Shown: piece by piece, positions 54,503 through 60,685 of the stretch
Layout of the letters: each line of letters begins with the position of its first letter
Numbering within the stretch: position 1 is the stretch's first letter
Origin: an uncultured SAR86 cluster bacterium
GTDB lineage: Bacteria; Pseudomonadota; Gammaproteobacteria; Magnimaribacterales; D2472
Direction: 5' to 3'
DNA: 60,685 bases
Assembly: GCA_902541175.1 (NCBI GenBank)
Contig: CACBPP010000005.1
Coordinates: 1-60,685, forward strand
Position numbers and translations under genes: made by a program
The notes under the pieces: generated by a model
What the model saw: only the letters and a program-made list of their open reading frames with translations
What the model was told of the DNA's origin: nothing
Database searches by the model: none

Positions 54503-55162
54503 TTATATAAATTCCTTTTTAATTAAATTTTCAGTAAAACTGAACACTTCTTCTAGTGACATTTCTGAAGAATCAATTATATGAGCATCTTCAGCTGGTA
54601 AAAGAGGTGATAATTCTCTTGAGCTATCATTTAAATCTCTTTTCTCGATATCAGCTATCAGAGCGGGCATATTAACTTCTTGTCCACGATTCTGCAACTC
54701 TAAAAAGCGTCTTTTTGCTCTTTCTTCAGATGAGGCGGTTAAAAATATTTTTAATTTTGCATCTCTAAAAACTACTGTCCCCATATCTCTTCCATCTGCG
54801 ACCAATCCTTCCCCATTATAAAAGTTTCTTTGTATATCATATAAGGCATTTCTTACTTCTTTTTTTGAGCTATGTTCTGATGCTAATTTAGCTAATATTT
54901 CTGATCTTAATTCAGTTGTAATATCATTTTTTTTGTATCTTATTGAAAGTTTGTCTTCACTTTTAATAAATTCAACGTGTTTTTTGATTTGATTTGCAAT
55001 TTCATCTGAGGTAAAACTCAACTCATACAAAAAAGCAAAAAGTCTATATAAAACCCCGCTATCAAGGAGATTAAAACCAAAACTATCTGCAATTCCTCTT
55101 GCAAGAGCTCCTTTACCAGATGCTGATGGTCCATCAATTGTAATTACATTAATCCTCTTCAT
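54503..55162 (-). CDS. cmk: Cytidylate kinase
   Basis: 219-aa P-loop kinase phosphorylating CMP/dCMP. ITIDGPSASGKGALARGIA is the P-loop, then LLDSGVLYRLFA, VADGRDMGTVVFRDAKLKIF and RAKRR lid residues. Placed between aroA and rpsA as in E. coli. Overlaps aroA by 14 bases. Confidence 0.96.
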   Translation of the reverse strand: MKRINVITIDGPSASGKGALARGIADSFGFNLLDSGVLYRLFAFLYELSFTSDEIANQIKKHVEFIKSEDKLSIRYKKNDITTELRSEILAKLASEHSSKKEVRNALYDIQRNFYNGEGLVADGRDMGTVVFRDAKLKIFLTASSEERAKRRFLELQNRGQEVNMPALIADIEKRDLNDSSRELSPLLPAEDAHIIDSSEMSLEEVFSFTENLIKKEFI

Positions 55163-56462
55163 TAATTTTCATACCTATTGTATTCATTATACGTTTGAAA
55201 TTTGGGAATGAAGTCTCAATGTTTTTACAATCTTTTACTCGAATAAAATTATCTGATCTGATGCCAGCTATTAAAAAACTCATTGCGATTCTATGATCAT
55301 CAAAAGAATCAATAGATTCATCACATTTAAGTTCTCTTGATGTTCCTGAAATTGATATACCATCCTCAAAAATATTGTGTTTGATTTTTAACCTTCTCAG
55401 TCCTTCTGAAATTGCATGCAATCTATCAGACTCTTTAACTCGCAACTCAGCAGCATTTTTAATTACTGTTTGTCCCTCTGCAAAGCATGCAGCAACACTT
55501 AATATAGGAATTTCATCGATGATGTTTGGAATAATATTGTCTGGTACATCTATACCTCTTAGCTCTGAAGAACTAATATAAATGTCACCAACAATCTCAT
55601 TTGAAGCTTTTTTCTTATTTTTAATTTCAAGATTTGCTCCCATTAGAAGCAAAACATCTAATAGTCCTTTTCTAGATTCATTTAAGCCAACATTTTTTAT
55701 AACAACTTCAGAGCCTTTAGAAATAATCGTTGCAACAATAATAAAGGCTGCAGATGAAAAATCACCAGGAACATCAAATGAATTTTTTGGTTTTAGTTCA
55801 GAGTAGTTTAGCTGAATTGTTTTTGAATTTTGATTATTTTCATACAGAATCTCTCCACCAAAGAACTCGATCATCCTTTCAGTATGATCTCTTGTTATTT
55901 TTGGTTCAGTTATTTTTATATTTTTCTGAGATGACAGTGCAGCTAATAATAAGCATGATTTAACTTGAGCGCTGGCAATTGGCATTTTATATTCAAAATT
56001 ATTAATAATTTTTGAACCTAATGTTCTGATAGGAAGTGTGCCTGAATCACTGCTTAACTTAGCTCCCATCATCTCAAGGGGTTTAATAACTCTACTCATT
56101 GGTCTTTTTTCAAGCGACGAATCTCCCCTAATTGTTAATCTTAAGCCAAGGCCAGAAATCAGACCTAACAACAATCTTGCACCAGTACCTGAGTTACCAA
56201 GATTTAATTCTTGTTGAGGATCCTTGAACATAACTTCTCGTTTCCTTAAAGTGACTTTGTTTTCATTTATAGATATTGAAGATCCAATAGAATTAAGTGC
56301 ATTAACAGTTGAAATTGGATCTTGAGCATTTAAAAATCCATTTACATGCATATCACAATTAAGTAATGATCCAATAATTACAATTCTTTGAGATACTGAT
56401 TTATCACCTGGACAGTCAACTTCTCCATGCAAAGATTCTGTTTTGTATGAGGTTAAGTTCAA
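55149..56462 (-). CDS. aroA: 3-phosphoshikimate 1-carboxyvinyltransferase (EPSP synthase)
   Basis: 437 aa, penultimate common step of chorismate synthesis. CPGDKSVSQRIVI, LNLGNSGTGARLLLGL, the R-x-K-E-S-D-R loop (RVKESDRLHAI) and DDHRIAMSF are diagnostic. The order tyrA-aroA-cmk-rpsA is the pseudomonad-type gammaproteobacterial arrangement. Confidence 0.97.
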   Translation of the reverse strand: MNLTSYKTESLHGEVDCPGDKSVSQRIVIIGSLLNCDMHVNGFLNAQDPISTVNALNSIGSSISINENKVTLRKREVMFKDPQQELNLGNSGTGARLLLGLISGLGLRLTIRGDSSLEKRPMSRVIKPLEMMGAKLSSDSGTLPIRTLGSKIINNFEYKMPIASAQVKSCLLLAALSSQKNIKITEPKITRDHTERMIEFFGGEILYENNQNSKTIQLNYSELKPKNSFDVPGDFSSAAFIIVATIISKGSEVVIKNVGLNESRKGLLDVLLLMGANLEIKNKKKASNEIVGDIYISSSELRGIDVPDNIIPNIIDEIPILSVAACFAEGQTVIKNAAELRVKESDRLHAISEGLRRLKIKHNIFEDGISISGTSRELKCDESIDSFDDHRIAMSFLIAGIRSDNFIRVKDCKNIETSFPNFKRIMNTIGMKINEED

Positions 56463-57331
56463 AACTTGTCTTCTTTGTAAGATTTAATTTCATCAAGTTC
56501 TTTATTTAAGAGTTCGAGATGAGAAAATACATCAGGGATTTGCTTGGTCTCAGTAATCAATTCTAAAAGATTGTTTAATGAAACTTGCATTCCAGCAAGT
56601 GCTTTAATCAAATCAACTCTATTAAGCATGAAAATATCACGCCACATTTCTGAATTTGATCCACTTAGTCTTAGAAACTCTTTCAATCCTCCTCCAGCAT
56701 TATCATCTACGTCATGGTTAGATAATCTTATCGAATCAATTAATGCATATGAAACCAAGTGCGGTAGATGACTTGTCATTGCAAATATTAAATCATGCTC
56801 AGAAACACTCATTGTTGATGTCCTCATTTGTAGTGCGTTTTTCCAAAAATTATCAACTTTTTGAAAATGACCTTTTTTGCTGTTAAAAGGATCACATAAA
56901 ACATTTTTTTTATTTTTGAAAAGATCTCCATCAGCTGCAGAAATTCCTGATTGATCAGAGCCAGCAATTGGATGAGAAAGCACAATATTTGATGCACCAT
57001 TCAATTTAATGTGATTTTTTACACTTGATGTATCAGTAATAGTAACATCCGTATTCCAAATATCCTTTAAGTCGTTTAAAACATCTAATGTTTGTTTTGG
57101 AGGGACAGCAACAATAATTAGGTCAACTTTTTTTAAAAAATCTTTTGAATTGATATCTAAAATAGACTCAACTTTTGAGTCAATTATATTTTTTTCTAAA
57201 GCCTCTTTTATGGAGTTGTTTGATTTATCAAATCCATAAACTTTTATACCTTTGGATTTTGAAGCGAGGGCAATTGATGAACCAATCATACCAAGGCCAA
57301 TTATTAGAATTTTTTCTACATTTAAATTCAT
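56459..57331 (-). CDS. tyrA: Prephenate dehydrogenase
   Basis: 290-aa NAD(P)-dependent enzyme of tyrosine synthesis. ILIIGLGMIGSSIALASK is the nucleotide motif; VLSHPIAGSDQSGISAAD (with catalytic His) and HLPHLVSYAL follow. There is no fused chorismate mutase or ACT domain visible, so it is the monofunctional form. ATGA overlaps on both sides. Confidence 0.93.
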   Translation of the reverse strand: MNLNVEKILIIGLGMIGSSIALASKSKGIKVYGFDKSNNSIKEALEKNIIDSKVESILDINSKDFLKKVDLIIVAVPPKQTLDVLNDLKDIWNTDVTITDTSSVKNHIKLNGASNIVLSHPIAGSDQSGISAADGDLFKNKKNVLCDPFNSKKGHFQKVDNFWKNALQMRTSTMSVSEHDLIFAMTSHLPHLVSYALIDSIRLSNHDVDDNAGGGLKEFLRLSGSNSEMWRDIFMLNRVDLIKALAGMQVSLNNLLELITETKQIPDVFSHLELLNKELDEIKSYKEDKF

Positions 57332-58428
57332 ATATATTCAGGATATGAACCAAAATTTCTTACAATAGCACCAGTATCAATAACTTCTTTTATAGCTAGG
57401 CGTAATTTTTGATCTTTAATATGTCCTTCACAATCAACAAAGAAATCATGAGAATTTATATTTCCTCTTGATGGACGAGTCTCTATCTTACTTAAATTGA
57501 TTTTTCTTTTTTCAAAAGGTTTTAGAACTGACATTAAGGAGCCAGGTTTATTTGGAGTTTGAATTAAAAAAGAACTTTTATCTTTGCCTGTTTTTTCAAC
57601 TTTATTTTTACCTATTACTAGGAATCTAGTTTTATTTTCTGAGTAATCCTGAATATTTTTGTTGATTAACTTCAATTTATACTTGTTTAATGCCATTGAA
57701 TTCACGATACATAAAATATTTTTATTCTCTTTTGCATATTGCGCAGCAACTGCTGAGCTTGGCATTTCAAGTCTTTTTATGTTTCCTAAATTTCTTTCAA
57801 TCCATTTTGAGCATTGTCCTAATGCCTGAGGATGAGATGCAATAGCGAAAGCTTGTTCAATTTTAAATTTATTTCCTGCTGCTAATTGATGATCAATATT
57901 TAAATATATTTCTCCAATAATATTTATGTCTTTACTGTCTGCTAGACAGTTTAGAGTAGTATTTATAACTCCCTCCGATGAATTTTCTACTGGAACAACC
58001 CCTAAATTTACATCATCATTTATTACCTGATAAAACACATCATCAATAGTTGATGTAGGTATTCTTAGAGCCTGAGAGCCAAATTGATTATGAACAGCTG
58101 CCTCTGAATGAGTTGCCTCAGGTCCAAGATATGCAACTTTTAAAATTTCTTCGAGAGACAGACAGCCAGAAATTAATTCTTTATAAATGGCTCTAATCTT
58201 AGAATCTGGTAATAGTCCTTTTTTATTTGCATTTAAAATATTTCGTAAAATTTTTGTCTCTCTATCGGGCTTATAAAATAACTCTTTAGGACTCACTTTT
58301 GTCTTAATTTTTCCAATAGCTACGGCATGTGAAGCTCTTTTTTGAATGAGAGCATAAATTTCTTTGTCTATTTTATCAATTTTGACTCTATGACTTTTTA
58401 ATTTCTTATCTGTCATTTTGTTAACCAT
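57328..58428 (-). CDS. pheA: Chorismate mutase / prephenate dehydratase (P-protein)
   Basis: About 366 aa, three domains: AroQ chorismate mutase (1 to about 90, with R-x-x-I-D-x-I-D-x-x-I), prephenate dehydratase (about 95-275, AYLGPEATHSEAAV, VPVENSSEGVINTT, KTRFLVIG), and an ACT domain (about 285-360, TPNKPGSLMSVL, KIETRPSRG) that senses phenylalanine. ATG 58428 has a partial ribosome-binding site; ATG 58416 or TTG 58440 are alternatives. It overlaps serC. Confidence 0.95.
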   Translation of the reverse strand: MVNKMTDKKLKSHRVKIDKIDKEIYALIQKRASHAVAIGKIKTKVSPKELFYKPDRETKILRNILNANKKGLLPDSKIRAIYKELISGCLSLEEILKVAYLGPEATHSEAAVHNQFGSQALRIPTSTIDDVFYQVINDDVNLGVVPVENSSEGVINTTLNCLADSKDINIIGEIYLNIDHQLAAGNKFKIEQAFAIASHPQALGQCSKWIERNLGNIKRLEMPSSAVAAQYAKENKNILCIVNSMALNKYKLKLINKNIQDYSENKTRFLVIGKNKVEKTGKDKSSFLIQTPNKPGSLMSVLKPFEKRKINLSKIETRPSRGNINSHDFFVDCEGHIKDQKLRLAIKEVIDTGAIVRNFGSYPEYI

Positions 58429-59497
58429 ATTTTGACTCAAAGTATTTCATATACTTTATAAGTTCCTCAACCCCATCTAGAGGCATTGCATTATATATGC
58501 TGGCTCTCATTCCTCCAACTGATCTATGTCCTTTTAAGTTTAAAAGGCCATTTTCTTCGGCATGTAATAAGAATGGAGAATCTAATTCATCATTTTCAAG
58601 AAAAAATGTAACATTCATAATTGATCTGTTTTCAATATCTATATTATTTGAATAAAAATCTGAACTATCAATATATTCATATAATTTTGATGATTTTGAA
58701 TAATTTTGCTGTTTAAAAAATTCAAGTCCTCCTTTCTTCTTTATCCATTTAAAAACTTTTCCGGCCATATACCATGCAAATGTAGGAGGTGTATTTAACA
58801 TTGATTCTGCAATTGAATGTTCAGAATATTTAAGAATATTTGGAATTTTTTGATTTCCCAATTCCATAAAGTCTCTATCAATAATTACTATTGTTAAGCC
58901 AGCAGGTCCAATATTCTTTTGAGCACCTGCATATATTAATGAGAATTTACTAACATCTAGAGGCTCACTCAAAATTACTGAAGATGCATCTGAAATAATA
59001 GGTTTATTAACATTAGGTGCTTCATGAATTGCAACTCCCTGAATCGTCTCATTTGGACAATAATGAACATATGCAGATTTTTCTGATATCTTCCAAGTTT
59101 TTGGATCAGGGGCATAAGAGTAATTTTTAGCTTCAGATGATGCAATTGTATTCACTTTTATTATCTTTGATGCTTCAGAAATTGCTTTTTTTGACCATGA
59201 GCCCGACAAAATGTAATCTGCCTCACCTGAACTATTACAAAAATTATATGGAACCATTGAAAATTGATGTGTTGCACCTCCTTGGAGGAATAAAACATCA
59301 TAATTTTTGGGTATATTTAAAATATCAATTAAGTCTTGTTTTGCCTCTGCAGCAACTGAGGAATATAACTTTGACCTGTGGCTTGTTTCCATTATGGAAG
59401 TTCCAGAGTTGTTATATTCTAATAGCTCAGATTTAACTTCTTCTAAAACCTCTTCAGAAATTACTGCAGGACCTGCACAGAAATTCCATTTTCTCAT
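58421..59497 (-). CDS. serC: Phosphoserine aminotransferase
   Basis: 358-aa PLP enzyme of serine and pyridoxine synthesis. WNFCAGPAVISEEVLEEV opens the protein; SIMETSHRSKLY, FLQGGATHQFSMVP and YAGAQKNIGPAGLTIV (Schiff-base Lys) are diagnostic, and GHRSVGGMRASIYNAMP ends it. It starts six bases after gyrA, the known gyrA-serC-pheA order. Confidence 0.97.
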   Translation of the reverse strand: MRKWNFCAGPAVISEEVLEEVKSELLEYNNSGTSIMETSHRSKLYSSVAAEAKQDLIDILNIPKNYDVLFLQGGATHQFSMVPYNFCNSSGEADYILSGSWSKKAISEASKIIKVNTIASSEAKNYSYAPDPKTWKISEKSAYVHYCPNETIQGVAIHEAPNVNKPIISDASSVILSEPLDVSKFSLIYAGAQKNIGPAGLTIVIIDRDFMELGNQKIPNILKYSEHSIAESMLNTPPTFAWYMAGKVFKWIKKKGGLEFFKQQNYSKSSKLYEYIDSSDFYSNNIDIENRSIMNVTFFLENDELDSPFLLHAEENGLLNLKGHRSVGGMRASIYNAMPLDGVEELIKYMKYFESKYG

Positions 59498-59503
59498 TAC
59501 TAT

Positions 59504-60685
59504 TTAATCTTGATCTTCATCTAGAGGTATTGTTACACACTCAATAAGTTTTTCTTGATCTTTTGGAGTAATGATTTTTACTCCTTGGGTATTTCTGCTT
59601 AATGTTGGAACTTGGGAAACATTGGTTCTAATCATAGTACCTTTATCACTTATCAACATTATTCCATCTTCTTCCTCAACTAATGCCGCTGCAACCATCA
59701 TTCCGTTTCTCTCACTTGTTTTTATAGAAATGACGCCTTGCCCACCTCTATTATGTGTTGGGAAATCCTCAAGTTCAGTTTTTTTGCCATAACCATTTTC
59801 TGACACACACAGAATAGTCTTTGCTGGATCAGCAACATTTAACGAAATTAGTCTTTGGTCTTTTTTTAATTTCATGCCTTTCACACCTCTTGCGGTTCTT
59901 CCCATAGGCCTAACTTTAGACTCTTTAAATCTAATCAATTTTCCTGCAGATGAGGCCAATAAAATTTCTTTTTTACCATCAGTTATTGCAGTCCCAATTA
60001 ATCTATCATCATCATCAAGATTTATAGCCTTAATTCCTGATTTCCACTTTCTTGCAAAAAGGCTCAAGCTAGTTTTCTTTGTTATACCTTTTCTTGTTGC
60101 CATAAAAATAAATTTATCTTCAGAAAATTCTTCAACCGGTAAGATATCGCTTACCCTTTCATCATCATCTAAATTAAGCATGTTTACTAAAGGTCTTCCT
60201 TTTGATGTTCTAGATGCAACAGGTATCTCGTAAACTTTAAGCCAGAATACCTTTCCTTTTGTTGTGAAGCATAAAATTTGAACATGACTACTCAAAACAT
60301 AAAGATTTTGAATTAAATCTTCTTCTTTTACAGATGCAGCCGCCTTGCCTTGTCCTCCTCTTCTTTGTTCTCTATATTCATCGAGAGGTTGGGTTTTAGC
60401 ATAACCACTTCTTGAAACTGTAAGTACCCTTGTTTCTTCTGGAATAAGGTCCTCATTTGTAATACCTCTTCTGGTGTCATTAATTAATGTCCTTCTATCA
60501 TCACCAAAATTTTCTTTAATTTCTTCAAGCTCACCTATCATCAAATCGATAAGTGTTTGCTTATCATCGAGAATTTTTTGAAGACCAAGAATCTTTTCAA
60601 CAATTTCTGAAAATTCTTTGCTTAAATTATCTTGCTCCAAACCAGTCAGTCTTCCAAGCCTTAGCTCGAGAATTGCTTTTGCCTG
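59504..60685 (-). CDS. gyrA: DNA gyrase subunit A, C-terminal part (5' end outside window)
   Basis: The frame runs off the right edge; about 393 residues are visible. The leftmost coding residues QAKAILELRLGRLTGLE are the coiled-coil region after the breakage-reunion domain. The C-terminal beta-pinwheel follows, with the GyrA box as QRRGGQGK (canonical QRRGGKG), which marks GyrA rather than ParC. Repeated blade motifs such as GKVFWLKVYEIP, RKGITKKTSLS, GKLIRFKESKVRPMGR and GYGKKTELEDFP are present. The active-site Tyr and quinolone-resistance region lie outside the window. Confidence 0.96.
   Translation of the reverse strand, partial: QAKAILELRLGRLTGLEQDNLSKEFSEIVEKILGLQKILDDKQTLIDLMIGELEEIKENFGDDRRTLINDTRRGITNEDLIPEETRVLTVSRSGYAKTQPLDEYREQRRGGQGKAAASVKEEDLIQNLYVLSSHVQILCFTTKGKVFWLKVYEIPVASRTSKGRPLVNMLNLDDDERVSDILPVEEFSEDKFIFMATRKGITKKTSLSLFARKWKSGIKAINLDDDDRLIGTAITDGKKEILLASSAGKLIRFKESKVRPMGRTARGVKGMKLKKDQRLISLNVADPAKTILCVSENGYGKKTELEDFPTHNRGGQGVISIKTSERNGMMVAAALVEEEDGIMLISDKGTMIRTNVSQVPTLSRNTQGVKIITPKDQEKLIECVTIPLDEDQD

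Noticed and set aside
59504-60685. ParC instead of GyrA
   Set aside because: A GyrA box (QRRGGQGK) and the gyrA-serC-pheA order are present.

Overview
The window is about two thirds A+T and nearly gap-free. Almost every gene lies on the minus strand; only a TerB-like fragment, tRNA-Pro and one repeat-rich secreted protein are on plus. Conserved gene order (gyrA-serC-pheA-tyrA-aroA-cmk-rpsA-ihfB; uvrC-pgsA-tRNA-Cys...tRNA-Leu; infC-rpmI-rplT-pheS-pheT-ihfA) marks a gammaproteobacterium. The low GC, four-base stop/start overlaps, shortened housekeeping proteins and lack of gaps over 300 bases fit a streamlined marine lineage such as SAR86. That placement is inference; no 16S rRNA is present.

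Layout, left to right. (1) 1-2114: end of a TerB-like gene, an exported carboxylesterase, tRNA-Pro(GGG). (2) 2115-6826: a split Gfc/Yjb-like exopolysaccharide export module. It holds a small secreted protein built of PT and STGE repeats (+), a YjbH-like outer-membrane protein (-) and a Wza-like SLBB export protein (-). The two convergent units share a terminator. (3) 6829-10840: ihfA, pheT, pheS, rplT, rpmI, infC. Both PheRS subunits lack their N-terminal tRNA-contacting parts, and infC appears to start at ATA. (4) 10961-47512: a surface-polysaccharide (O-antigen/capsule type) island, with pdxH near its promoter-proximal end. (5) 47535-48584: tRNA-Leu(TAA) and tRNA-Cys(GCA), separated by a short UDP-sugar dehydrogenase-like gene. 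(6) 48633-60685: a compact housekeeping run from pgsA back to the 3' part of gyrA.

How the island works (inference from families). ManC, Gmd and a perosamine-synthase-like aminotransferase should make GDP-perosamine. PseB, PseC, a GNAT (PseH-like), PseI and PseF cover most of CMP-pseudaminic acid synthesis, but no PseG is recognisable; a YdcF-like protein, an SDR, a Gfo/Idh protein and an aldo/keto reductase lie between pseC and pseH. WecB and WecC should make UDP-ManNAcA, perhaps amidated by the AsnB-like protein. Wzx, Wzy and Wzz give a Wzy-dependent assembly line. GT4 transferases, two RPHP-motif GT-B-like proteins, methyltransferases, a heparinase-like protein and a bi-domain oxidoreductase tailor the repeat unit. 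No initiating phosphoglycosyltransferase and no Wzc kinase are visible here.

Most notable: (a) an out-of-frame poly-T tract in the signal-peptide codons of the YjbH-like gene, either a phase switch or a sequence error; (b) the 12-bp coding tandem repeat beside it; (c) the stripped-down PheRS; (d) the pseudaminic acid pathway without PseG.
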